In this document: piece after piece, positions 8,839-16,596 of the stretch | Layout: each line of letters begins with the position of its first letter | Numbering within the stretch: the first letter of the stretch is position 1 | Origin: Beijerinckiaceae bacterium | GTDB taxonomy: Bacteria; Pseudomonadota; Alphaproteobacteria; Rhizobiales; Beijerinckiaceae | Assembly (NCBI GenBank): GCA_030684835.1 | Contig: JAUXWZ010000008.1 | Span: forward strand, 1-50,367 | Direction of reading: 5' to 3' | DNA: 50,367 bases | Position numbers and translations under genes: made by a program | The notes under the pieces: model-generated | What the model was told of the DNA's origin: nothing | The model's database searches: none | The model's input: the letters and a program-made list of their open reading frames with translations, nothing else

Positions 8839-10035
8839 ATGCCCCACGATGACGCAGGCGGACATTGGCACGAGCCGAAGTCCGGCGAGAACGCCGGGTT
8901 TGGCAAATTCAGCCGCGCAGCCATGCCTTATGATCGCTTCATGCAGGACGAGGGTGTTCCGTGTTTCCGCGGCATTGGCGTCAAGCGCGTGCAGGATCTG
9001 CCGATGACGCCCTGGAAGCGCCTCGGCGGCAAGGGCACGTACATCCAGCTCTATGGCACCGAAGGCCTCTGGGGCATGTACGTCATTGAGGTTCCCGCCG
9101 GCGGCGCGCTCAACATCGAGCGTCATGTCTATGAGAAGCAGGTCTTTGTGATCGAAGGCCGCGGCTCGACTGAAGTGTGGAACGAGGGGCAGGCGAAAAA
9201 GCAGACCTTCGAATGGCAGAAGGGCGCGCTGTTCTCCATTCCGCTGAACGCCTACCACCGCTTCGTGAACGCGACCAACGCGCCGGCGCTCATCCTGTGC
9301 GGCACCTCCGCCCCCAATATCATCAACCTCGTCGACAATTTGCGGTTCGTGTTTGACTGCCCGTTCAACTTCACCGAACGCTATTCGGGCGACAACGATT
9401 ACTTCATCCAGAAGGATGACATTGAGCCGGATCCGATCCGCGGCCTCGCCATGAAGCGCACGAATTACATGGCCGACATCATCAACACGGAGCTGCCGCT
9501 CGACAACCGCCGGTCGCCCGGCTACCGGCGCGTCCAGCCCGAAATGGGCAACCAGCGCTTCCACTTGTGGATCGGCCAGCACGAAAACGGCCGCTATTCC
9601 AAGGCCCACAAGCATACCTCGTCCGCCGTGCTCATCTGCGTGAAGGGCAAGGGCTACACCTACACGTGGCCGGAGCATCTGGGCGCCACGCCATGGAAGG
9701 ACGGCAAGGGCGACAAGGTCATTCGGCAGGATTACGAGCCGATTGGCCTCGTCTCAGCCGCCCCCATGAGCGGAGACTGGTATCACCAGCACTTCGGCAT
9801 CTCAAAAGACCCACTGCGCCTGACCGCATGGTTCGGCCCCAACAACCATGACGCCATGCGTCCGGGTGTTCCGGGCGAGGCGATGGCGGACATCTGGGCA
9901 ATGGACATCGACAAGGGCGGAAAGGCGATTCCCTATCACCTTGAAGACCCCTACATCCGCAAGGAATACATCGAGACGATGGCCAAGGAAGGCGTTCCCC
10001 TGCGTATGGAAGACAAGCTTTACCAGCCGAGGTAG
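8839..10035 (+). CDS. Two-domain cupin protein, possible dioxygenase
   Basis: A 398-residue bicupin. The first cupin covers roughly residues 70-155, with the metal-motif region ERHVYEKQVFVIEGRG (His96) and a second-motif His in NAYHRF (His140). The second cupin covers roughly 235-330, with KAHKHTSSAVLICVKGKG (His257, His259) and WYHQHFG (His316, His318). Two-domain cupins include gentisate-type ring-cleaving dioxygenases, but the first domain lacks the normal paired His motif, so only the second domain clearly looks metal-ready. The start has cagggaggt at good spacing. The neighbours are Bug receptors on both sides and an intrinsic terminator 22 bp after the stop, so it probably ends a transcript begun at copy 3. 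The substrate is unknown. Confidence 0.8.
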   Translation: MPHDDAGGHWHEPKSGENAGFGKFSRAAMPYDRFMQDEGVPCFRGIGVKRVQDLPMTPWKRLGGKGTYIQLYGTEGLWGMYVIEVPAGGALNIERHVYEKQVFVIEGRGSTEVWNEGQAKKQTFEWQKGALFSIPLNAYHRFVNATNAPALILCGTSAPNIINLVDNLRFVFDCPFNFTERYSGDNDYFIQKDDIEPDPIRGLAMKRTNYMADIINTELPLDNRRSPGYRRVQPEMGNQRFHLWIGQHENGRYSKAHKHTSSAVLICVKGKGYTYTWPEHLGATPWKDGKGDKVIRQDYEPIGLVSAAPMSGDWYHQHFGISKDPLRLTAWFGPNNHDAMRPGVPGEAMADIWAMDIDKGGKAIPYHLEDPYIRKEYIETMAKEGVPLRMEDKLYQPR

Positions 10036-10056
10036 GGTTTTCAACGGCATGAAGCG

Positions 10057-10081
10057 AAGGGCGGGGCGGTCCCGCCCTTTT
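10057..10081 (+). terminator. Intrinsic terminator after the bicupin gene
   Basis: A 9-bp perfect stem (aagggcggg / cccgccctt) with a 5-nt loop, ending in a short T run. It lies 22 bp past the bicupin stop and separates that transcript from the NTF2-like gene. Confidence 0.75.
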
Positions 10082-10268
10082 CGATGATCGGCACTGCTGA
10101 TGCGGTGTATTCTTTGCCGTTGCGGCCGAGCGCAAGGCGCTGGAAGAAATCTCCCGGCCGCTTTCAGCTGCGGACTGAAGCGACGGGGGTGGCGTTTCAA
10201 AAACAGGTTGATCCCTCGTTGCTTTAGTCTTCAACTCGGAGCCTGGAAAAGCGCCGGGGGTGAGGACC

Positions 10269-10679
10269 ATGAACGAGGATGAGGCCGTGCTGGCCGTGAA
10301 CGCCGCCTATTATCGCGCATTCGCCGCGGCGGACGTGGAGGCCTTGGAGCGGCTTTGGGCCTTTGACGGTGTCACCTGCGTTCACCCCGGATGGCGCCCG
10401 CTCGTTGGGCGACAGGACGTTGTGCGCTCCTATCGGGACATACTTTCCGCAGCGGCGACCGTGCCAATTGTTTGCCGGGAGCCCAGAGTCGTCATGACGG
10501 GCGATTTTGCTCGCGTCGTCTGCCTGGAGCTGGTCGGCTCAGTGGTTTTGGCCGCCACCAATTGTTTTGTGCGCACAGGGCAGGGTTGGTTGATGGCCCA
10601 CCATCAGGCGAGCCAGATCGCTGAAATGGACAGGGCGCGCTCGGGCGGCCGAGAGAAGGCGCCGCGAACATTGAATTGA
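10269..10679 (+). CDS. NTF2/SnoaL-like small protein (YybH type)
   Basis: A 136-residue protein with the NTF2-like fold signature: an N-terminal helix AVLAVNAAYYRAFAAADVEAL, then WAFDGVTCVHPGWRPLVGRQ with a family-typical histidine, IVCREPRVVMTGDFARVVCLE, and the C-terminal strand GWLMAHHQASQI. Members are ketosteroid-isomerase-fold proteins that may be small-molecule isomerases, hydrolases or binding proteins; no reaction can be assigned here. A GTG at 10260 is an alternative start, but the ATG at 10269 preceded by gtgagg is preferred. It lies between the bicupin terminator and the fourth Bug receptor, and presumably belongs to the same metabolic locus. Confidence 0.75.
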   Translation: MNEDEAVLAVNAAYYRAFAAADVEALERLWAFDGVTCVHPGWRPLVGRQDVVRSYRDILSAAATVPIVCREPRVVMTGDFARVVCLELVGSVVLAATNCFVRTGQGWLMAHHQASQIAEMDRARSGGREKAPRTLN

Positions 10680-10696
10680 ACGTCCAAGATAGCGCC

Positions 10697-10716
10697 CAAG
10701 GATCGCTCAAGGATCG
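10697..10716. repeat. 11-bp imperfect tandem duplication
   Basis: caaggatcgct followed directly by caaggatcg in the intergenic space before the fourth Bug receptor. It is one of several short tandem duplications in this window. Confidence 0.7.
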
Positions 10717-10746
10717 ACGTCGCCGAACTTTCGTGCCTCAGTTCGA

Positions 10747-10774
10747 TTGAACCGAGCCGCAGTTTTGCTATTGT
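10747..10774 (+). promoter_or_regulatory. Candidate sigma-70-type promoter of Bug copy 4
   Basis: TTGAAC and TATTGT are separated by 16 nt and lie 27 bp before the ATG at 10802, giving a short leader that includes the ribosome site gggaggg. The match is by eye only. It would give copy 4 its own transcription start. Confidence 0.4.
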
Positions 10775-10801
10775 CCCCCCAAATAGGGAGGGAACACTAA
10801 A

Positions 10802-11854
10802 ATGAGAATCAATCTTGGACATATCCGCGCCATGGGCGCCGCCCTTGCGACGCTGGCCGCATCAACGGCCTTCGCCCAGTCTCCGGACGAAAGCTTTTAC
10901 AAGGGCAAGACGATCAATCTCGTGATCGGCGGTACTGTAGGTGACGGTTACGACATCTATGCCCGTTTGCTGGGCTCTTATCTTACCAAGCATGTCCCAG
11001 GTAATCCCCGCGTTATTCCGCAGAACTTGCCCGGCGCCGGCACGCTGGTCGCGGCAAATTACATGTACGAAGTTGCGCCCAAAGACGGCACGGCCCTTGG
11101 CACGGTCGGGGGCGGCACCGCCACAGGCCAGCTTTTCAAGACACCGAATTTTCGCATTGATCCGCGTCGTTACAACTGGATCGGCAGCCTGAACAGTGAA
11201 GTCGGGCTCGTGCTGGCCTGGCATGACCAGCCGTTCAAGAAGTACCAGGATATTCTGGAGCGCGAGTTTGTCGTTGGCGGCGGTGGCCCAACCTCAGGCA
11301 CGGTGATTTTCCCGCTCGTGCTGAACCGCGTGGTCGGCGCGAAATTCAAGATCATCCCCGGCTACAAGGGCACGAGCGACATTGCGCTGGCGATGGAACG
11401 CGGCGAAGTGATGGGCACTGGCAGCTATCACTATTCAAGTATGATCCAGTCGAAGCCAAACTGGATCAGCGAGAAACAGGTGGTTCCGCTTGTGCAGCTT
11501 TCGCTGATCAAGCATCCGCTTTTCCCGGACGTGCCGAATATTCCCGAACTCGCCAAGACGCCCGAACAGGCTGAAATTTTGCAGCTTGTGTTTGCCCGCC
11601 AGGCCATGGGCAGGCCATTCTTGCTGCCGCCTGGCGCTTCACCGGAGGCAACACGCATCCTGCGAACCGCATTCAATGCCATCCTCAAGGATCCAGAGTT
11701 CTTGCAGGAGACGCAAAAGCGCAAAATCGACCTGACGCTTCCGATGACGGGGGAGGAAATTCACGCACTGCTCGACAAGCTTTACGCAACGAGCCCCGAT
11801 GTCATCGAAAAAGCCATTGCCGCTAGCGACACAGGAGATCTCGGCAAGCGCTGA
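10802..11854 (+). CDS. Bug/TctC-type tripartite tricarboxylate receptor (copy 4)
   Basis: A 350-residue periplasmic receptor. The signal peptide ends at STAFAQ and is followed by SPDESFYKGKTINLVIGG. Subfamily marks are GDGYDIYARLLGSYLTKH, QNLPGAG, YNWIGSLN and IALAMERGEVMG. After the last motif the sequence reads TGSYHYSSM instead of the VTG-type continuation of copies 1 and 2, so its ligand pocket may differ. The ribosome site gggaggg lies 9 nt from the ATG. It is the last gene of the cluster and is closed by a hairpin with a T-rich tail. No membrane partner is nearby, so it presumably works with a TctAB pair encoded elsewhere. Confidence 0.88.
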   Translation: MRINLGHIRAMGAALATLAASTAFAQSPDESFYKGKTINLVIGGTVGDGYDIYARLLGSYLTKHVPGNPRVIPQNLPGAGTLVAANYMYEVAPKDGTALGTVGGGTATGQLFKTPNFRIDPRRYNWIGSLNSEVGLVLAWHDQPFKKYQDILEREFVVGGGGPTSGTVIFPLVLNRVVGAKFKIIPGYKGTSDIALAMERGEVMGTGSYHYSSMIQSKPNWISEKQVVPLVQLSLIKHPLFPDVPNIPELAKTPEQAEILQLVFARQAMGRPFLLPPGASPEATRILRTAFNAILKDPEFLQETQKRKIDLTLPMTGEEIHALLDKLYATSPDVIEKAIAASDTGDLGKR

Positions 11855-11856
11855 AT

Positions 11857-11921
11857 TATAAGACAGGCTTCAGTGGCGGTCACGCTTGACGGTTGCTTGA
11901 AGCCTGTCTCTTATACTTTTT
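11857..11921 (+). terminator. Long-loop terminator-like hairpin after Bug copy 4
   Basis: The arms tataagacaggcttca (11857-11872) and tgaagcctgtctcttata (11898-11915) pair along about 16 bp with a 2-nt bulge, followed by cttttta. The 25-nt loop is longer than usual for an intrinsic terminator, but position and T tract fit one. Confidence 0.6.
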
Positions 11922-12378
11922 AGTTTCTTCGTCAGATACTGGGCTGGCGACGTGACAACTTTAGCGCCGGTTTGTGCGTTGGAAGCCCGTTCCTATGAGT
12001 AACCAAGTAAGCGAAGCAGCGTCGTTGGCTCCACCGTCCGATGGCACACGGGAGGAGCATGTCCGCTTTTACCGTCTGCTCCTTGCCACGCCGCACACGC
12101 ACCAGAATTTCGCTGACCTGCGTCGGCAAGGTCGCGATGGTCTCACGATGCTGGGCGCCACGCCTGCCACGACCGCGCTTTGCCGCCGGAAGCTCTGGCT
12201 GGTGTCGAGCCATTTCCGGGCGAAGCCGCCAAAAGGGCGCCCGACGAGATAGCAACCACGCGCCTATGGCTGCAGTCACTCTCTGCCTTTCTTCTGCGCG
12301 ATTGCCTCATTAGTGTAGGTCGCGTCGACTGCGGCCCGCCGCCAAATTCGGCGAGCCCCTGTCTCCCTGTCGTGGTCG
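11922..12378. other. Stretch with no confident gene
   Basis: This stretch of about 460 bp lies between the receptor cluster and the threonine ammonia-lyase. The only plus-strand frame with some protein-like character is 11995-12252 (85 residues). It includes REEHVRFYRLLLATPHTHQN, has a weak ribosome site, and matches no family I recognise. A different frame around 12190-12300 (AGVEPFPGEAAKRAPDE) also looks protein-like, so a frameshifted remnant is possible. An overlapping minus-strand frame (11932-12279) is equally unconvincing. I make no functional claim. Confidence 0.3.
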
Positions 12379-12420
12379 CATGTGGCAGGTCCCATGTGGC
12401 AGGTCGCATGTGGCAGGTCT
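12379..12420. repeat. 14-bp tandem triplication before ilvA
   Basis: Three consecutive copies of catgtggcaggtc plus one variable base (c, g, t). The array ends 12 bp before the ATG of the threonine ammonia-lyase and abuts its ribosome site aggag, so copy number could change leader length. Confidence 0.9.
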
Positions 12421-12432
12421 TCAGGAGAACGC

Positions 12433-13626
12433 ATGATCGAGCTGGAGGACGTCGAGGCCGCCGCCCAAAGGCTGCAGGGCGTCGTGACGAAGACCCCCTT
12501 TCTGCCGTCCCGCGTGCTGTCGAAGCTTACGGGAGCAGAAGTTTTCATCAAATTTGAAAACCTGCAATTCACGGGCTCGTTCAAGGACCGCGGCGCCCTT
12601 AACAAGCTCGCGTCTCTGGACGCCGCCGCGCTGAAGGCGGGCGTCTGCGCCATGTCGGCGGGCAACCACGCGCAGGGCGTGGCGTGGGTGGCGAGCCGCA
12701 TGGATGTGGCGGCGGTTATCGTCATGCCCAAAGCGACGCCCATAACGAAGATAGAGAGCACCCGCGCGCACGGCGCGGAGGTCGTGCTCTGTGGCGACAC
12801 CCTGGAGGAAGCCGCCGCGCAGGCGCACCAGATTGCGCGTGAACGCGGGCTGACGTTCATTCATCCCTACGACGATCCGCTCGTTGCGGCCGGCCAAGGC
12901 ACTGTTGGGCTTGAGATTGCGCGCAGCGGCGTTCCGCTTGACGCCATCATCTGCCCCGTGGGCGGCGGTGGGCTCATCTCCGGCGTGTCAACAGCCATCA
13001 AGGCGCTTTGTCCGCGCGTGCATGTTTATGGCGTCCAGAGCGCTTGCTTTCCAACGCTGGTTCGCGGCCCCAAACCTGAAGCAAGAGGCGCAACCATTGC
13101 TGACGGCATCGCGGTAAAAAGCCCCGGCAGGATGACCTCCCGCGTAATCGCGGCGCGCGTCGACGATATCTTCGCCGTCGAGGAGCGGTGGATTGAAGAA
13201 GCGGTGGCGCTGCTGATCAATATCGAGAAAACGGTGGCGGAAGGCGCCGGGGCCGTGCCGCTCGCCCTACTGTTGCGAGACAAGGACCGCTTCGCAGGCA
13301 AGCGCGTGGCGCTGATCCTTTCGGGCGGCAACATTGATGCGCGTCTGCTGTCGTCGCTACTCGTGCGCGAACTGGTTCGCGAGATGCGCATCGTGACGCT
13401 GCGCATCGCCGTCGCCGACCAGCCGGGTTTTCTCGCCAGCGCCGCCACTCTGATTGCCGACGCTGGAGCCAATGTTATTGAGGTTCATCATTTTCGCTCG
13501 CTGCTCTCGTTGCCCGCACGCGAGGCGGTGATGGAGTTGACGCTTGAGGCGCGTGGTCCCGAGCATGCGGCCGAAATCCTTCGTCGGCTCAACGAGGCCG
13601 GATACCAGGCTGCTTTCGCCGGCTAG
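12433..13626 (+). CDS. ilvA: Threonine ammonia-lyase with C-terminal ACT domain
   Basis: A 397-residue PLP enzyme that deaminates threonine (and serine) to 2-oxobutyrate, feeding isoleucine synthesis or threonine catabolism. The PLP lysine is K51 in TGSFKDRGALNKL. SAGNHAQGVA and the phosphate-binding loop PVGGGGLISGV follow. After the catalytic domain (about 1-315) comes an ACT-like domain (about 325-397: IVTLRIAVADQPGFLASAAT, then ANVIEVHHFRS). Total length fits the short, single-ACT form rather than the 510-residue two-ACT biosynthetic enzyme. The start has tcaggag 7 nt upstream, directly behind a 14-bp triplication. Upstream in-frame codons exist but are made of that repeat. Symbol tdcB is a possible alternative, since the sequence does not decide biosynthetic versus catabolic use. 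Confidence 0.9.
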   Translation: MIELEDVEAAAQRLQGVVTKTPFLPSRVLSKLTGAEVFIKFENLQFTGSFKDRGALNKLASLDAAALKAGVCAMSAGNHAQGVAWVASRMDVAAVIVMPKATPITKIESTRAHGAEVVLCGDTLEEAAAQAHQIARERGLTFIHPYDDPLVAAGQGTVGLEIARSGVPLDAIICPVGGGGLISGVSTAIKALCPRVHVYGVQSACFPTLVRGPKPEARGATIADGIAVKSPGRMTSRVIAARVDDIFAVEERWIEEAVALLINIEKTVAEGAGAVPLALLLRDKDRFAGKRVALILSGGNIDARLLSSLLVRELVREMRIVTLRIAVADQPGFLASAATLIADAGANVIEVHHFRSLLSLPAREAVMELTLEARGPEHAAEILRRLNEAGYQAAFAG

Positions 13627-13691
13627 CCACATGACTTGCGCTAAAGGCCCGATTCGGCGCTAAGTCATGGCCGGAACGCTCGGGGGAAACC

Positions 13692-15092
13692 ATGCGGGTT
13701 ATCGTCTGCGGAGCAGGGCAGGTGGGGTCGACCATCGCCAAGCATCTGGCGAGCGAAAAGGTTGACGTCACGGTTATCGACTCCGATCCTGCGCAAGCGC
13801 AGAGGGTCGATGAAAGTTACGACGTCCAGGGCATCGTCGGCCACGCCTCGCATCCAGAAGTGCTGGAACGGGCTGGCGCGGCGAACGCGGACATGCTGAT
13901 CGCCGTTACGCGTTTCGACGAAGTAAACATGGTCGCCTGCGAAGTCGCTTTTTCGCTGTTCAAAGTGAAGCGCCGCATAGCGCGCGTGCGCCACGAAGGT
14001 TATCTAAACCCCGGCATAGCAACGCTTTTTGGCAACGACCGCCTGGCTATCGACGTAGTCATTTCGCCTGAATACGAAGTTGCGCATGGCATTGCCCGAC
14101 GTCTGGCGGCGCCCGGCGCGTTCGACAGCACTATGCTTGCTCACAGCGCCGTCCAGTTGCTGGGTGTGCATTGCAACGTTGCGAACTCACCGGCCATCGG
14201 CCGGCGGGTTGCAGATCTGTCCTCTCTTGCGCCGGGCGCGATGCTGACGCCGCTTGCGATCATTCGCAGCGGCGCCGGATTTATCCCGAATGCGGAAGAT
14301 CGAATTGAGCTTGGTGACGGTCTCTATGCGCTCGTGGACCCGCGCCGCGCGAGGGATCTGATCGCAATGCTCGGTCACAACGAAAGAGTCGCACGCCGCG
14401 TGCTAATTGTAGGAGCCGGCAATGTCGGCCTCAATCTGGCGCGACACCTTGCCCTGACCTCTCCGTCGGTCTCGATGCGGATCGTCGAAGCATCGCGACC
14501 GCGCGCGGAGTACGTGTCACGCTTGCTCGGCGAAGCGGCGATCGTGCTGCATGGAGATGCGCTCGACCGCGACATGCTGATCGAGGCCAATGCAGGCGCC
14601 GCCGATGCGGTGGTCACTGTCACGAACGATGATGAGACAAACATCTTTTCTGCTGTGCTCGCCAAGCGCGAGGGGAGCAAGCGGGCCATCGCGCTGGTCA
14701 CCAAGACGACATATGAGCCTTTGCTTGAGCCGCTCAATATCGACGTCGTGGTCAATCCCAATGCTATCACCATCTCGACCCTGCTGCGTCAGTTGAGACC
14801 TCGCTCAGTCGCCGGCGTTTACGCCCTGCGTGAAGATTTGGGCGAAATCATTGATGCTGTGGCGCAGCCGGGCTCGCCACTCGTGGCCGCTCCGCTCCGC
14901 GATGTGCAAAAGCCCGAAGGCATGTTGATCGGCGCGGTGGTGCGTGACCGCCAAATGATCGCCCTGACGGACGACCTGCAGATTGAACCCGGCGATCGCG
15001 TGGTTGCAATCGTCAATAGCGCTGCGCATGCGGCGTCCGAGGTGTTGCTCGCTGGCGACAAAAGCAACGAGATCCGGGATTTTGAAGCATGA
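13692..15092 (+). CDS. trkA: Trk potassium uptake regulatory protein TrkA
   Basis: A 466-residue cytoplasmic ring-forming subunit that gates the TrkH potassium channel according to nucleotide and NAD(H) binding. It has two RCK halves. The first starts MRVIVCGAGQVGSTIAKHLA with the acidic partner IDSDPAQA, then a first TrkA-C domain near residues 145-215. The second starts VLIVGAGNVGLNLARHLA near residue 237, followed by a second TrkA-C domain near 375-450. Length fits the family. The ribosome site is cgggggaaacc. Its TGA overlaps the trkH start (ATGA), so the two are translationally coupled. Confidence 0.95.
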   Translation: MRVIVCGAGQVGSTIAKHLASEKVDVTVIDSDPAQAQRVDESYDVQGIVGHASHPEVLERAGAANADMLIAVTRFDEVNMVACEVAFSLFKVKRRIARVRHEGYLNPGIATLFGNDRLAIDVVISPEYEVAHGIARRLAAPGAFDSTMLAHSAVQLLGVHCNVANSPAIGRRVADLSSLAPGAMLTPLAIIRSGAGFIPNAEDRIELGDGLYALVDPRRARDLIAMLGHNERVARRVLIVGAGNVGLNLARHLALTSPSVSMRIVEASRPRAEYVSRLLGEAAIVLHGDALDRDMLIEANAGAADAVVTVTNDDETNIFSAVLAKREGSKRAIALVTKTTYEPLLEPLNIDVVVNPNAITISTLLRQLRPRSVAGVYALREDLGEIIDAVAQPGSPLVAAPLRDVQKPEGMLIGAVVRDRQMIALTDDLQIEPGDRVVAIVNSAAHAASEVLLAGDKSNEIRDFEA

Positions 15093-16594
15093 GCGCAGTG
15101 GCAGGAAAGCAACGGAGCGTTGCGCCGCGACCCGATTCACTTGCCATTCGTCCAGTGCTCTTTCTCACGGGCGGCATGCTCATTGCGCTCGCTGGAACAA
15201 TGCTGGCGCCAATGGCGCTCGACTTTTTCCTTGGCGACGAGCACTGGAAGGTTTTCGCTGCGTCAAGTTTGGTCACCTTTATCTGCGGCCTTGCCGCGTT
15301 GCAGATGTTTCATTCTCCGTTGGACGTTGGGCTGACGTTGCGCCAGGCGTTTCTGTTGACGCCGTTTGCCTGGACCACGGTGGTCTTGTTCGCCGCGCTG
15401 CCGCTTTACTTTTCGGGCTATCAAGAACTGAGCGGCAGCTTTACAAACTCGCTCTTTGAATCGATGGCCGGATTGACGACCACCGGCGCGACAATCCTGA
15501 CGGGCCTCGACTCGGCGCCGTACGGTCTTCTCCTTTGGCGTGCGCTGCTGCAATGGCTCGGAGGCATCGGCATCATTGCGACCGCAATCGCCATTCTTCC
15601 CACGCTGGGCGTGGGCGGTATGCAATTGTTCCGCACGGAATCGTCCGACCGCTCGGACAAGGTGCTGCCGCGCGCGAAGGAAATCGCCAACGCCATGCTC
15701 GGCGTTTATGTCGCCATGACGGTCGCCTGCGCATTGACGTTCTGGTTGATTGCAATGTCGCCGTTTGACGCGATCGCGCACGCGTTGACGACGGTGTCCA
15801 CCGCCGGATTCTCGACGTCCGACAGCTCCTTCGGTAGATGGAACAACCCTGCGCTGGAATGGGCAGCAGTCGTTTTCATGTTGTCGGGCGCCGTGCCCTA
15901 CGTCCTCTACGTTCAGTTTCTTCAGGGTCGCAGCGATCCACTGCGGAACAGTCAAGTCCGCGTGCTCTTCGGTTTCCTCCTCGTGATGATCGCGCTGGTG
16001 ACGGCGGGGCTTTGGTTCGCAGGCAGGTACAATTTTGCAGATTCATTGCGCTATAGCGCATTCAGCGTCGTGTCGATCGTCACGACGTCAGGATTCGCGG
16101 CGACGGACTACACACTATGGGGCAACGTCGCGACGGGGCTTTTCTTTGGACTGACGTTTATCGGCGGATGCACGGGCTCGACCACCGGCGGGATGAAGAT
16201 CTTTCGCTTTGAAGTCATGGCCCGCATGTTTCGCGGACACTTTCTTCATCTGCTTTATCCGCGCGGCGTGTTCGTGCGCTCGTATGCGGGCCGCGTTCTG
16301 CCGGACGATGTGATCGGGTCAGTGGTCGTTTATTTTTCGATTTTTTTCGCCTGTTACAGTCTGCTCACCATCTCCCTCATGGCGCTCGATCTGGATTTTC
16401 TAACGAGCGCCAGCGCCGCCGTCGCGTCTCTCGCTAATGTCGGGCCGGGCCTGGGGCCAATCATCGGCCCCACCGGCAGTTACGGCTCGCTGCCGGACGC
16501 TGCAAAATGGCTACTGTCCTTCGCCATGCTGCTTGGGCGGCTCGAGCTGTTTACCGTGCTGATCCTTTTCATGCCGCAGTTCTGGCGCGGCTGA
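15089..16594 (+). CDS. trkH: Trk potassium transporter membrane subunit TrkH
   Basis: A 501-residue polytopic membrane protein forming the ion pathway of the TrkAH potassium uptake system. The four pore-loop repeats are visible: AGLTTTGATIL, TTVSTAGFST, IVTTSGFAATD and SLANVGPGLGP. The family-specific GGCTGSTTGGMKIFR follows the third loop. The C-terminus GRLELFTVLILFMPQFWRG is typical. It starts at an ATGA overlap with trkA. Its stop is separated by 2 bp from the stop of the convergent BrkB-like gene. Confidence 0.95.
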   Translation: MSAVAGKQRSVAPRPDSLAIRPVLFLTGGMLIALAGTMLAPMALDFFLGDEHWKVFAASSLVTFICGLAALQMFHSPLDVGLTLRQAFLLTPFAWTTVVLFAALPLYFSGYQELSGSFTNSLFESMAGLTTTGATILTGLDSAPYGLLLWRALLQWLGGIGIIATAIAILPTLGVGGMQLFRTESSDRSDKVLPRAKEIANAMLGVYVAMTVACALTFWLIAMSPFDAIAHALTTVSTAGFSTSDSSFGRWNNPALEWAAVVFMLSGAVPYVLYVQFLQGRSDPLRNSQVRVLFGFLLVMIALVTAGLWFAGRYNFADSLRYSAFSVVSIVTTSGFAATDYTLWGNVATGLFFGLTFIGGCTGSTTGGMKIFRFEVMARMFRGHFLHLLYPRGVFVRSYAGRVLPDDVIGSVVVYFSIFFACYSLLTISLMALDLDFLTSASAAVASLANVGPGLGPIIGPTGSYGSLPDAAKWLLSFAMLLGRLELFTVLILFMPQFWRG

Positions 16595-16596
16595 CG

